The position numbers and the translations under genes were made by a program. This document shows, piece after piece, positions 7,158 through 16,426 of a stretch of DNA of 46,726 bases (the stretch's first letter is position 1; each line of letters begins with the position of its first letter). The notes beneath the pieces were generated by a model that saw only the letters and a list, made by a program, of their open reading frames with translations, searched no databases and was not told the origin of the DNA. This stretch comes from Lachnospiraceae bacterium (GTDB taxonomy: Bacteria; Bacillota; Clostridia; Lachnospirales; Lachnospiraceae): assembly GCA_016283275.1 (NCBI GenBank), contig JAEEMP010000039.1, forward strand, positions 1 to 46,726. The letters are read 5' to 3'.

Positions 7158-8087
7158 TTATTGTTCTTTTACCTGTTCTTTTACCTGTTCTTTTTCTTCT
7201 TTATCGGGGTTTCTTATTATGATCTCCCCGTCCTTAATGGTGATCGTAACCTTATTATCCTTAAGCTTTAAACTGTCTATAAGCTCGTGAGGTATCTGCA
7301 CACGGTTCGCACGGTCCAAAACGGCATATTCTTCCTGAGTATCTTCGTTTCTCCAGTCGATTCCGCTTTCCTTAAGCCGGTCTGCATAGGCTTCCTTAAG
7401 TACACGCTCGGAACTTATCTTGCCGTCTCTTATCGCAACGACTCGCTTAACCTTCTTGGAAAGTGCCATATCATGCGTAACTATAAGGATGGTCTGTCCG
7501 TTTCTGTTAAGTTCGGTAAATACATCAAAGATATAATCTGCTGTGGCATGATCGACACTTCCCGTAGGCTCATCGGCCAAAAGAAGCTTCGGTGAATTGG
7601 CAAGTGCTATCGCTATCGCGATCCTCTGCTGTTCACCGCCGGAAAGCATGTTCATGCGGCTGTGCTTCTTATGAGCCATACCTACCATTTCAAGAAGCTC
7701 CATCGCCTTGTCATGCTTTTTGCCTGTGTTAGATAAGCTCATGGGGAGCATTACGTTTTCCAGAGCAGAAAGGTAGGGAAGTAAGTTTCTTCCGTTATTC
7801 TGCCACACAAATCCTACCGTGTCACGCTTATATCCTATAAGCTCGTGTTCGGACATCGTAAAAAGATTCTTTCCGTCCACCAAAAGGGCACCGGCGCTGG
7901 GCTTGTCAAGACCGCCTATCATGTTTAAAAAGGTGGATTTTCCGCTTCCGGAATTTCCGATGATCGCGGTAAGTTCTCCCTTGTTGACGATAAGATCAAG
8001 ACCCTGAAGTGCAAGTACTTCGGTTTCTTTTGTCTTATAAATTTTCACAAGGCCGTCGGCCTTAATCATTATATCATTCTCAGCCAT
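7158..8087 (-). CDS. MacB/LolD-type ABC ATPase with C-terminal AbrB-like domain
   Basis: A 309-residue ATPase of the LolD/MacB (FtsX-permease partner) class. It has Walker A GNSGSGKST (44-52), the signature LSGGEQQR near 147-154 and Walker B LLLADEP. The usual family length is about 225-235, and here about 70 residues are added. Residues 256-293 (VLDRANRVQIPHELIDSL, then KVTITIKDGEIIIRN) have the pattern of an AbrB/MazE/SpoVT swapped-hairpin fold, followed by a charged VKEQ repeat tail. The start overlaps the end of the other ATPase gene by 8 nt. It is presumably the second nucleotide-binding subunit of the FtsX-type permease encoded upstream. The role of the tail (dimerisation, DNA binding or regulation) is unknown. 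Confidence 0.85.
   Translation of the reverse strand: MAENDIMIKADGLVKIYKTKETEVLALQGLDLIVNKGELTAIIGNSGSGKSTFLNMIGGLDKPSAGALLVDGKNLFTMSEHELIGYKRDTVGFVWQNNGRNLLPYLSALENVMLPMSLSNTGKKHDKAMELLEMVGMAHKKHSRMNMLSGGEQQRIAIAIALANSPKLLLADEPTGSVDHATADYIFDVFTELNRNGQTILIVTHDMALSKKVKRVVAIRDGKISSERVLKEAYADRLKESGIDWRNEDTQEEYAVLDRANRVQIPHELIDSLKLKDNKVTITIKDGEIIIRNPDKEEKEQVKEQVKEQ
7162..7197 (-). repeat. 12-bp tandem repeat coding VKEQ at ATPase C-terminus
   Basis: Two perfect copies of a 12-bp unit (TGTTCTTTTACC on the plus strand) and a degenerate third lie at the very end of the ATPase gene and encode the repeated VKEQ tail. The unit length is a multiple of three, so copy-number change would lengthen or shorten the tail without a frameshift. 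Confidence 0.75.
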
Positions 8088-8766
8088 TTATTCTCTCCCC
8101 GTTCTCGAGTTCGATTATCATGTCTGCGGCATCCATAAGACCGACATCGTGTGTGGTCATAAGTACGGTGATGCCCTCTTTTCTGGTCATTTCTTTAAAT
8201 ATCTCTGTTACCTTTGCTGCCATGGCCGAGTCAAGCTCCGCCGTGGGCTCATCGGCAAGGATAAGCTTCGGGCCGTGTGCAAGAGACCTTGCTATCGCAA
8301 CTCTCTGCTGCTCACCACCCGACATCTCTGCGGGCATGTGGTTCATTCGATTATGAAGTCCCACGAGATTTAGGCATTCCTCAACTCTCTTATCGCGTTC
8401 TTTTGACGGACGTATACCCGCCATGCGCATGGAAAATTCCACATTCTGAAAGGCATTTAAAGAGGGGATCAAAGAAACCGACTGGAACACAAAGCCCATT
8501 TCCTTACGTCTTAACTCTTCACGCTCATTCGCGTTCATGCCCTCTATCGCTTTTCCGTTAAGATAAACAACGCCTTTCGTGGGATCGTCGAGCGTACCTA
8601 TAATGTTCATAAGCGTGGTCTTTCCCGAACCCGAACGACCTTTAAGTATGGCGAACGTCCCTTTCGGAACCTCCGCATTTATACCGTTAAGAGCGGTAAA
8701 TTCACCGCCCGGCACAGGGAATATCCTTGTGATCCCTTCAGCCTTTATTACCAATTCATCTGCCAT
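8080..8766 (-). CDS. LolD/MacB-type ABC transporter ATP-binding protein
   Basis: A 228-residue cytoplasmic ATPase of normal length for the LolD/MacB class. Walker A GRSGSGKTT (39-47), the signature MSGGEQQRVAIARSL near 148-162 and Walker B LILADEPTAELDS are all intact, with the switch histidine in TTHD. The start codon overlaps the permease stop codon (TAATG), so translation is coupled. With the second ATPase (7158-8087), it gives a two-ATPase, one-permease complement, which suggests a heterodimeric nucleotide-binding pair. The substrate is not known; candidates are lipoproteins, peptides or antimicrobials. Confidence 0.92.
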   Translation of the reverse strand: MADELVIKAEGITRIFPVPGGEFTALNGINAEVPKGTFAILKGRSGSGKTTLMNIIGTLDDPTKGVVYLNGKAIEGMNANEREELRRKEMGFVFQSVSLIPSLNAFQNVEFSMRMAGIRPSKERDKRVEECLNLVGLHNRMNHMPAEMSGGEQQRVAIARSLAHGPKLILADEPTAELDSAMAAKVTEIFKEMTRKEGITVLMTTHDVGLMDAADMIIELENGERING

Positions 8767-11570
8767 TATTCTTCACCCAACTTAAGTGCCTTGGTTACAT
8801 TCATCTTGGAAAGTATAGCTATGAGTACCGCTATGGCCGTAAGCATTACGAATGCGATCACACCGTAAAGCTTATACATATCCGCCGCAACGGTATATAA
8901 CTTCATGGGCAAAGCCTGATTTTCCGAAGCATATGCCCTTTGAAGGATCGGAACAAAGAGGATCGATGTGATCTTTCCTATTCCAATGCCCGCAAGTACC
9001 GAGAAAAGTCCGGAGAATATCTGCTCGTTTATGAGCATATGGAAGATCTCTCCCTTGTGAAGACCCGTTGCACGAAGTACACCGAAGATCAGCTCTCTTT
9101 CTCTTATGGACATTACCCAATAGATAAGGTATCCGACCGCACAGAGGATGATCGTGACCACGAATCCCATCGTAAGCACACCGTTTGTACCCTGAAGCAA
9201 AGGATCCGATAAGGTTGCATCCATCTTGGCCTCTCTGTTTACATACTTGCTCAATTGGATATGGTTGTCATCGATCCATTGATATACATCTTCCGAATCG
9301 TAACCGTCTTTAAGTTCTATCCACACTTCGTAGGGTGTCGTGCCCCACTTATTGATAAGATAATCATAGTGCGCGACCACAAGATAATTATCCTCGGAGT
9401 ATGCGGTACCGTCGGGATTAAGTCCGTTAGCTACCGGAGAAAAACCGGGGAAGTAATCTATGAATCCGATGATGGTACCCGTAGTATACTTCTTCTGTGA
9501 ATTGTAAAAGCTTACGGTATCACCGACCTTATAACCCAGTTTCGATCCGAAAGCCGACGATACGAGCACTCCGTTTTCCACGACCGCAAGGTCATTTAGA
9601 TATTCGTAGTAATGCTTCTTTAAAAAGCCCTTATCCACCATGGTCATCGTACCGAATTCTTTGGTATTGATACCCATAGCGGTAACCTTGAAATTTTCAT
9701 TGGAAAGATTGCTTCTTACATGAGCACCGGTATCGCATATAACTTTTGTGAAGCTTTTAGCCGCTTCCATGGAATTGTATTTTGCATAATCCGGCATAAT
9801 ATAATCACCCGTGGGGGTGCCGTATCTGTCTGTCATCTGCGTCCAGATCTCTTTAATGATGACATCCGTACCCGAAAGATATTTCGTATTCTCGATCGCA
9901 TTCTGCAGAATGGTACGGGCTACGGTCGCATGATACATACCGAGTGATATCGTCATGATAAGGAACAGCATGATAAGCTGCTGTTTACGTCCGTTCTTTA
10001 TGTTCTCCATAAAGGATACAAAGCTCGCGGGACCCCATTTGCTCTTTCCTATCGTATATATAAGCTTCACAATGTACGGCTGGATACGTAAAAAGAAAAG
10101 TCCGGCACCGAGAATGAAAAGCGATGAACTTATATAAAGAAGGGGATCCAGACTTTCACCGGCCATAACGGCGTTTGAAAGGTCTCCGCCGTTTTTGTTG
10201 AAACTGTAGAAACCGTAAAGCGAAGCTCCGAGAAGTATGACATCAAGAAACAGTTTCTCCCACCATGCCTTCTTTTTTAGTGCCTTGGACTGTTTTAGTT
10301 TTACGATCGTAACACTGCTGTGTTTGATCGAAGGGATCGTAATACTTAAAAGAGATACAAGAATTGCGCCGGCAAGATATATAAAGGTCTCTTTTGTATA
10401 TGAAACATCCAAAGCCCTGTTAAAATCAAACTGAAGGAAATTCCGCGTCGATCCGAGAAGCCTTGCTATCATTGCACCGAGCGGAAGTCCTATTATCCCG
10501 CCCGTAACGGTAATGAAAAGTCCCTGATAAAAGTAAAGTCTTATGATCTGTGCACGCGAACTTCCTCGGCTCTTTATGACCGAGATCTCATTTTTCTCCA
10601 TCTCGTACATCTGGCTTGAGATCATCAAAAGGAAGGTTGCCAGCATCGCAAGGACCGGAACCTGTAAGATCAAAAGAGTTGCCGATATTCTTTTAACACG
10701 GATATCGTAATCGTCGAGAACGGATGTATACACAGGCTTTCTCAAAACGCTCTTATAGCCGCTTTCTTCGAGAAGATATTCCGTAGCCTTTTCAATACGT
10801 TCGACATCAAAAGAAGTAAGATTATTGTAATCAAACATTGCTGTGCTTGAAGCATTCAAAGAAAACTTTACGGCATTGTCGCCTGTAAAACATTCTCTGA
10901 AGGTCTTCGGATTACAAAGCAACGAATCGTTTAATCTCTCGGGTTTTATGTACCAGAAATAGCCCGAATCGTCGGATGCATCAAAAACACCCTTTATATA
11001 TACCCTTAAAGGTGTTCCGTCCGCAAAACGAAGATTATCAAAAGTGAAATATTCATTCACAAGAAGTCTTCTGTCAACAAGACATGACTGGCTCACCACG
11101 CATTCGATCGCACCGTCTTCGGTCATGCCGGATTCGGAATACATTTCGCCGGTCAAAAGTTTGCTGTTCTTATCAAGATCGTCTATAGCAGAAAGCTTAA
11201 CAGAAAGCTCTTTGGCATCGCTTCTTTTTGTATCCGAACTCATTGTTGCGGCGGTAAGATTCAAATAATTAAATGTACTGAACTCATCAACATCAAGAGT
11301 TTCATATATATATGCCGCAAACTCATCCATCTTTTTGATCGTGGCGCCGCCTCTTTCCTTTTTGACGGATGCCGCACCCATGACAAGAGTCGGCCAGCGC
11401 CCCTCCGACACGGTATAATCATCAAATTGATCGATCAACATTCTGTCATAAGCCGCGGTACGGTAAATGGGAAAACTCACCACCGTCGCGGTAAGGAGAA
11501 TACAGCCCAGCAAAAGGCATATATTCATCCATTTCTTATGCCACATTTTTTGTAACATTATTCCAAACAT
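8766..11570 (-). CDS. Large FtsX/MacB-like ABC transporter permease
   Basis: A 934-residue membrane protein with duplicated FtsX-like architecture. An N-terminal helix (about 13-36) leads to an extracellular domain (about 40-290). A helix cluster follows at about 295-420 with the FtsX core motif (YEMEKNEISVIKSRGSSR), then further helices around 440-500 and 530-550. A second extracellular domain (about 560-790) precedes a C-terminal FtsX helix set (about 800-930) with RERELIFGVLRATGLHK. The start overlaps the adaptor gene by 13 nt and has AAGGAA upstream. Such permeases do not carry substrate through a classical pore but transmit ATPase movement to an extracellular partner; the two adaptor lipoproteins upstream would be that partner. 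Confidence 0.88.
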   Translation of the reverse strand: MFGIMLQKMWHKKWMNICLLLGCILLTATVVSFPIYRTAAYDRMLIDQFDDYTVSEGRWPTLVMGAASVKKERGGATIKKMDEFAAYIYETLDVDEFSTFNYLNLTAATMSSDTKRSDAKELSVKLSAIDDLDKNSKLLTGEMYSESGMTEDGAIECVVSQSCLVDRRLLVNEYFTFDNLRFADGTPLRVYIKGVFDASDDSGYFWYIKPERLNDSLLCNPKTFRECFTGDNAVKFSLNASSTAMFDYNNLTSFDVERIEKATEYLLEESGYKSVLRKPVYTSVLDDYDIRVKRISATLLILQVPVLAMLATFLLMISSQMYEMEKNEISVIKSRGSSRAQIIRLYFYQGLFITVTGGIIGLPLGAMIARLLGSTRNFLQFDFNRALDVSYTKETFIYLAGAILVSLLSITIPSIKHSSVTIVKLKQSKALKKKAWWEKLFLDVILLGASLYGFYSFNKNGGDLSNAVMAGESLDPLLYISSSLFILGAGLFFLRIQPYIVKLIYTIGKSKWGPASFVSFMENIKNGRKQQLIMLFLIMTISLGMYHATVARTILQNAIENTKYLSGTDVIIKEIWTQMTDRYGTPTGDYIMPDYAKYNSMEAAKSFTKVICDTGAHVRSNLSNENFKVTAMGINTKEFGTMTMVDKGFLKKHYYEYLNDLAVVENGVLVSSAFGSKLGYKVGDTVSFYNSQKKYTTGTIIGFIDYFPGFSPVANGLNPDGTAYSEDNYLVVAHYDYLINKWGTTPYEVWIELKDGYDSEDVYQWIDDNHIQLSKYVNREAKMDATLSDPLLQGTNGVLTMGFVVTIILCAVGYLIYWVMSIRERELIFGVLRATGLHKGEIFHMLINEQIFSGLFSVLAGIGIGKITSILFVPILQRAYASENQALPMKLYTVAADMYKLYGVIAFVMLTAIAVLIAILSKMNVTKALKLGEE

Positions 11571-13669
11571 ATCGTCATTCCTTCGGTAAGACCTTCAGCC
11601 ACCCAATAATTATTATTATCCGATCCTCCCGCTATAAAGCTTAAGTAATCGGGATTTCCATTCTCATCCAAAACCTTTACGTACGTTACTCCGCCCTCGA
11701 ATTTAACTGCACTCCTGGGTATCAGGATCACATTGTCCATCGAGCGTACTTCCGCGCTCACGCCAAACTGGGTTCTGGACCACCAACCGTCCGCACCTCT
11801 GTTGGTCTCTGCCATGGCGGCCATATCATCGGGCGAACACTGTATCAATGAATAATTCGTTGTAAGATTTTTTGACAGTGCACACGGTGCGACCGTAACA
11901 ACTTCTCCGACAACCTGAACCTTCCGGTTATCGGCATCCGTGTAAGCAATGTCGGCTTTATTCCCGCATGAAAGCTGTCCGCTCGTATCTTCGACTACCA
12001 CAAAGCAGTCTGTTTCGGAAGATATCTGGGCAACACGTCCGTCCTTCTGAAGAATATCGCCTTCCTCGAAAGTAATGATATCCGTGATGATACCGCTGTA
12101 AGGTGCCACGACGGTAGTCCTTACCTTATCTTTCTTCATATCGGACAGTTTCTCTTCAAGTTCCTTTATATACTCATTCTGATTCTTTATCTGCTTTTTG
12201 TTCCTGTCGTTCTCATTGTTCTTTTCAAGTTCGGCAAGATCTTCTTTAGCTCTTTGAAGCGTTCTTTCATTACGCCTTATATCGACATCATTGGCCTTAA
12301 CTCTTATGACAGCTATTTCCTGGCCTTTTTCAACACGCTCGTAGCGGTGTACTTTAAGCTCATCTATATAAGTCGTACCGTATTCAACGGGGTTTTTGAT
12401 CCACTCAACCTTGGAATAATAAAGATAACCGTTACCCTTGTAATTGGATGTGATCTTTCCTCTTGAAAGTGTCGAAGTTTTTGATGATTTTTCAACCTTA
12501 AACTCCGAGACGACCTTGTCTCCCTCATTTAAGCCGGATACTATCTCGGTATACAGACCGGAATTAAGTCCGATCTTTACGGGAGTATAATTTGTCTTTT
12601 CTCCGTCAAATACATATACGAATGCCCCGTCGGCATCGGTATTTATTGCATCTTTCGGAACTGATAACACATCATCCCGTTTATCCGTCACAAGAACGAT
12701 CGCGGCATAATCACCTGCTTTGACCGTCTTTTCGGGATCCGAGATAAGAAACGTCGAAAAACTCTCCGTCTGTTCTGCTGCCGCTTCTTTTTCTTCAACG
12801 GTCAGTTCCTTATACATGGTATCGTATCTTACTCCGTTGACTATGGCATATACATCTACAGCCTTTTTGACCTCGCTTTGATATATCATCTCGGTCTTCA
12901 CTTCCAGATTATTGAAATCACCGACCGCCGCAACGGAAATGTCTTTGCTTATATAGGAAGTCTCGTCAAAATAATTGATCGCGACAACCTTCCCGCTTAT
13001 GGGCGCGGATGCTATTACATCGTTTCTCTTTGCACGAAGTCTTTTTAGCGTCTTTTTGTCAAAATCCGAGTCAAGTTCATAGAGTTCGGTTTTCTCTTTG
13101 ATATCCTGTTCGCATCTTTCTTTTCTGGCTACAGCATTCTGATATCTTCCGGTATACTTCGCATACTCGGCATCATAGCCCATTCCGCCGTAGCTCGCCT
13201 TTTCCGCATCAGTCATTTTTTCAAAGTTTTGCACGATCTGACCGTAATAATCAACATCAAACTTTGCCTCCGCAAGGGTCTTGTTGTAATCGGCTATGGC
13301 TTCACTGTAATTCTCAAGCGCTTCGGAAATATGCTTTTCCATGTCTTCTATCTGCTTATCGATAGCTTCCGTGGAGGCATACATGACCGCATCACCGGCT
13401 TTAACCTCGGCACCCGGTAATTTTGCAAAAGATTTAAACTGCTGATTTGTGGGAAAGTGTGTTTCGACCGTCTTCGGCACCACTTTTCCTGAAAGGACCT
13501 TTGACTTTACAAGGTCGCGTCTTGTGACTACGGCATAATCAGCCGTAACTCCGACAGGTTCCACGAGTTCAACTTCCGTTTCGGACTCATCACTTGAACC
13601 GCATGCGGCAAATGATCCCATAATAAGCACGGATGCAATTGTCAAACATAATAATCTTTTTATTCTCAT
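11558..13669 (-). CDS. Tandem-fused membrane-fusion (HlyD/RND-adaptor-like) lipoprotein
   Basis: A 703-residue lipoprotein with a lipobox FAAC (Cys23). It contains two adaptor modules in one chain. Module one (about 45-410) has a broken barrel/lipoyl start, a coiled-coil hairpin (about 107-215), a lipoyl return (APISGKVVAINYF) and a beta-barrel with SVPKDAI and GLNEGDKVV. Module two (about 420-703) repeats this with a shorter coiled coil (about 460-515), APYSGIITDI, a barrel with IPRSAVKFEGGVTYVKV and a final GLTEGM. Single adaptors are normally 350-420 residues, so this is about double length. The start overlaps the upstream stop by 4 nt (ATGA). It probably bridges the FtsX permease and the cell wall. 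Confidence 0.82.
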   Translation of the reverse strand: MRIKRLLCLTIASVLIMGSFAACGSSDESETEVELVEPVGVTADYAVVTRRDLVKSKVLSGKVVPKTVETHFPTNQQFKSFAKLPGAEVKAGDAVMYASTEAIDKQIEDMEKHISEALENYSEAIADYNKTLAEAKFDVDYYGQIVQNFEKMTDAEKASYGGMGYDAEYAKYTGRYQNAVARKERCEQDIKEKTELYELDSDFDKKTLKRLRAKRNDVIASAPISGKVVAINYFDETSYISKDISVAAVGDFNNLEVKTEMIYQSEVKKAVDVYAIVNGVRYDTMYKELTVEEKEAAAEQTESFSTFLISDPEKTVKAGDYAAIVLVTDKRDDVLSVPKDAINTDADGAFVYVFDGEKTNYTPVKIGLNSGLYTEIVSGLNEGDKVVSEFKVEKSSKTSTLSRGKITSNYKGNGYLYYSKVEWIKNPVEYGTTYIDELKVHRYERVEKGQEIAVIRVKANDVDIRRNERTLQRAKEDLAELEKNNENDRNKKQIKNQNEYIKELEEKLSDMKKDKVRTTVVAPYSGIITDIITFEEGDILQKDGRVAQISSETDCFVVVEDTSGQLSCGNKADIAYTDADNRKVQVVGEVVTVAPCALSKNLTTNYSLIQCSPDDMAAMAETNRGADGWWSRTQFGVSAEVRSMDNVILIPRSAVKFEGGVTYVKVLDENGNPDYLSFIAGGSDNNNYWVAEGLTEGMTICLE

Positions 13670-14724
13670 TTCTTAACTACCTTTTCACCCTCAGAAAGTC
13701 CGCTCAATATTTCGACTCTCTCATCACCCTTTAATCCGACCTCAACGTATCTGATCTCACGGTTATTATCGGCCGAAAGTGTATAAACATATGCCTTATC
13801 GCCTGCAATATGCAGAACATCGTTGGGGATTGAAAGAACCTGCGATCTCGATTCAACGGGAACGTTTATCGTACCCATCGTGCCCACCTCGGGCGATGCG
13901 TTATCGGGACCCGTAAATACTTCAAAAAGCATATTTTCTTCCCATTTGTCCATTTCGTAAGGAAGAAGAATGTAATCTCCCGAAGCGGAAGAATAACTTA
14001 CTTTCATATTCACCTGCTGACCTTCTTTAAAAAGATCCTTGTACTCGGTGCCTTCCACCGTGAAAAGACAGTTTGAGTTATCGACTATAGTCATGATAAC
14101 GGTACCTTCTTTGGTAGTGGAACCTTCAAGGTTTGTCTTGAGCTTATAGACTTTTCCGTCCATCTTGGCATAAAGACGGCTTCCCGCAAGTTCCTTCTTC
14201 TTAATGGCAAGCTCTTCCCTGTCAAACTCAAGGCTGTCATTTAAAAGAACTCTCTGTCTTGCGTATCTGTCCTGAATTCCCTTAACGGTGTCCGCATCGC
14301 CAAAACCCGATACCCAGACATCCTGGATATCCAGTGCCTCATCCATTTCAGTATAGCTTAATAAGAGCTCATTTCTTTTGATCTGATAAGTAAGTCTTTC
14401 GATCTCTTCCTCAAGCGAAGCGGAGGAAAGTTCGCACAAAAGATCTCCCTTTTTGACATCATCGCCCTCGTGAACGTATACCTTATCAACATACTTTCCG
14501 GTAACGTCAAAAGAAACCTCCTGGTCGTTGGTCTGTTTGTATCTGCAATCGATATTCTGTGTAAGAATGACATCATCGATCTGCGCGGTAACGAGACTGT
14601 AAGATATTACAGCCTCCTCGGAATCCACAACCACGGTATGATCTTCATCGACTTTTCCGCAGGAAGATACGCATGTAGCAAAAAGCGATATGACCATTAA
14701 CCCACATAAAACTTTAGATTTCAT
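13666..14724 (-). CDS. Membrane-fusion (HlyD/MacA-like) lipoprotein
   Basis: A 352-residue adaptor of the exporter. A lipobox VSSC places the lipidated cysteine at residue 22. A lipoyl half (VTGKYVDKVYVHEGDDVKKG), a short coiled-coil hairpin (about 105-165), the returning lipoyl half (YAKMDGKVYKL) and a beta-barrel with VLSIPNDVLHI and a terminal GLSEGEKVV are in canonical order. The start is placed at 14724, with AGGAG 7 nt upstream; an upstream GTG at 14742 would extend it by six residues with no good site. It is the first gene of the export operon, and two TATAAT hexamers lie upstream (14753-14758 and 14780-14785 on the minus strand). Confidence 0.86.
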   Translation of the reverse strand: MKSKVLCGLMVISLFATCVSSCGKVDEDHTVVVDSEEAVISYSLVTAQIDDVILTQNIDCRYKQTNDQEVSFDVTGKYVDKVYVHEGDDVKKGDLLCELSSASLEEEIERLTYQIKRNELLLSYTEMDEALDIQDVWVSGFGDADTVKGIQDRYARQRVLLNDSLEFDREELAIKKKELAGSRLYAKMDGKVYKLKTNLEGSTTKEGTVIMTIVDNSNCLFTVEGTEYKDLFKEGQQVNMKVSYSSASGDYILLPYEMDKWEENMLFEVFTGPDNASPEVGTMGTINVPVESRSQVLSIPNDVLHIAGDKAYVYTLSADNNREIRYVEVGLKGDERVEILSGLSEGEKVVKK

Positions 14725-14801
14725 ATATATTCTCCTAAACACTATAAAGAATATTATATCGTAACCGTCAATCTTTCCTATTATATCTTGCTTTTTTTAA
14801 A

Positions 14802-14847
14802 GGCAATACTTGCCATTAAACAGGTAATTTCGAAGAAATTTCCTGTT
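14802..14847. repeat. Two adjacent dyads upstream of the export operon
   Basis: Two inverted repeats lie between the terminator at 14850-14888 and the export operon promoter region. GGCAA/TTGCC (14802-14814) has a 3-nt centre. AACAGGTAATTTC/GAAATTTCCTGTT (14819-14847) has 13-nt arms with one mismatch around a GAA centre. Neither is followed by a T-run. They sit just upstream of the TATAAT box at 14780-14785, where an operator would be expected. Confidence 0.5.
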
Positions 14848-14849
14848 AA

Positions 14850-14888
14850 GTAAAAAAAACAGGCAGTGCCCGGAAAACACTGCCTGTC
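14850..14888 (-). terminator. Rho-independent terminator after the second solute-binding protein
   Basis: A perfect 10-bp stem ACAGGCAGTG / CACTGCCTGT with a 9-nt loop is followed by eight T on the minus strand. It lies 29 nt past the solute-binding protein stop and ends the long transporter operon (Region C). Confidence 0.95.
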
Positions 14889-14917
14889 TTTATCAATTAT
14901 TCAGTTAATGTCGAAAC

Positions 14918-16426
14918 TTAGTTTCCAGCGTTAGCTTCGTCAATGTAATTCTTAGCAATATCTCTAACACCATCAAGGATCTCGGAGATCGTCTGTGTGG
15001 TATCAGGACCGATAGCCCAAAGGAAAGGACCATTCATGAAATCGCCGTTGTTAGGAATTAAGTTCTGTAATTCGATAGTGGAGTTTGCACCCATAAGCGG
15101 AACTGTCTCGGTACATGCTCTCTCGTCGAAGTTACCGGTACGTGTTGTGTTAACGAAAGGATTGTAATCTTCGTAACCGGGAACAAGTTCATTCCAGGTA
15201 TCGAATGCGAATGCGCACTTCCAAGCCTTATCTGCATCATAGCAGCCGGGGATTACATAAACGTTATCCTGAGCTGTCTGGATGAGGCTGCCCTTAGGTC
15301 CCTTCGGGAACATAGCGAAACCAAGTTCGTCTTCCATATCTGCGAAGAGGTTGCCGGGTGTAGCGCAGTACTGCTGATCGATACAGAATGCAGCACCACC
15401 GTTCTGGAACTGTCCCTGATAGTAATCCCATGAAGGAGCTGTGCCGTCTTCAGCTACAGGACCATTCCAGTCATACTTCTGGTAGATACCAAGAATCCAC
15501 TCAAGAGCTTCAACTGTCTCGGGAGATTCGATTTCATATGTGTACTTGCCGTCAGCATCCTGACCAACATACTTACCACCGTTTGAGAATACAGCTGCAG
15601 ATGTACCAACACCTTCGTTAACAGCTATACCCCAGATATCGATAGTACCGTCGTTATCTGTATCACGCTGAACCTGTGCAAGGATCTTTTCAAACTCTTC
15701 CCATGTCCAAGTGTCATTAGCCTGCATATCATAAATGCTGTCGGGATCAACACCTGCTTCGGTAAGAAGTCTCTTGTTAAAGTAAATACCGGTTCTGGGT
15801 TCTGCAGGACCTGCATGCATACCGAAGATACCGCCGTTAATGGAATATAACTTATGACATCCGTTTGCTACATACTTAGCATCGTTGAAGTCAAGACAAT
15901 CAAGTGTAGAAAGGTCATAGCAAAGACCTGTCTGTGCTGCGGAAAGAAGTGTAGCATCGCCTGAATGGATTGTCCAAACGTAGTTCTCATCATCTCCGCC
16001 TGCGTTAACGTAATCAACGAAATCCTGAGCACCTGAACCCCAGTCACCCATTGTTACTGTGTGTACCTTGAAGTTGTAGGTCTCCTGGATCCATTCACGA
16101 TACTCGTCACGAGCTTCCTCGTAATCTGTCTGAGGATCTGAAGGATTCTCAAAGTTATCGGGTGTAAACCAGTCACGGATCGTAACCGTAACACCGCCAA
16201 GGTCATAAGCTTCACCTGTTGCGGGATCGGTTAATACTGTGTACTTGCTTACTTCATCCTCTACTGAGGGCTCGGTGCTCTCAACAACAGAAGTCTCATC
16301 TGATGCGGAAGCGGCAGGCTCGGTAGAAGTAGAAGCTGCGGGCTGATCACCACAAGCTGCGATGCTCATGGTCATTGCTACTGCCATAGAAGCTGCAAGA
16401 ACCTTCTTTGTCATAGCTCTTCTCAT
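14918..16426 (-). CDS. Extracellular solute-binding lipoprotein (carbohydrate ABC importer)
   Basis: A 502-residue surface lipoprotein of the family 1 solute-binding proteins. The lipobox IAAC puts the lipidated cysteine at residue 25, followed by a Ser/Thr/Glu-rich linker to about residue 60. The mature part shows typical binding-protein features: a GIYFNKRLL block, a TWTWEEFEKIL block and a tryptophan-rich C-terminal lobe. AGGAGG lies 10 nt before the start. It is separated from the permease gene upstream by 184 nt without a terminator, and may have extra transcription from that gap, as is common for binding proteins. It probably serves the permease pair at 16611-18540. The ligand is unknown; oligosaccharides are likely given the neighbours. 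Confidence 0.88.
   Translation of the reverse strand: MRRAMTKKVLAASMAVAMTMSIAACGDQPAASTSTEPAASASDETSVVESTEPSVEDEVSKYTVLTDPATGEAYDLGGVTVTIRDWFTPDNFENPSDPQTDYEEARDEYREWIQETYNFKVHTVTMGDWGSGAQDFVDYVNAGGDDENYVWTIHSGDATLLSAAQTGLCYDLSTLDCLDFNDAKYVANGCHKLYSINGGIFGMHAGPAEPRTGIYFNKRLLTEAGVDPDSIYDMQANDTWTWEEFEKILAQVQRDTDNDGTIDIWGIAVNEGVGTSAAVFSNGGKYVGQDADGKYTYEIESPETVEALEWILGIYQKYDWNGPVAEDGTAPSWDYYQGQFQNGGAAFCIDQQYCATPGNLFADMEDELGFAMFPKGPKGSLIQTAQDNVYVIPGCYDADKAWKCAFAFDTWNELVPGYEDYNPFVNTTRTGNFDERACTETVPLMGANSTIELQNLIPNNGDFMNGPFLWAIGPDTTQTISEILDGVRDIAKNYIDEANAGN

Noticed and set aside
7158..14724. Lantibiotic or bacteriocin export locus
   Set aside because: No precursor peptide, modification enzyme or peptidase-containing transporter was found nearby.
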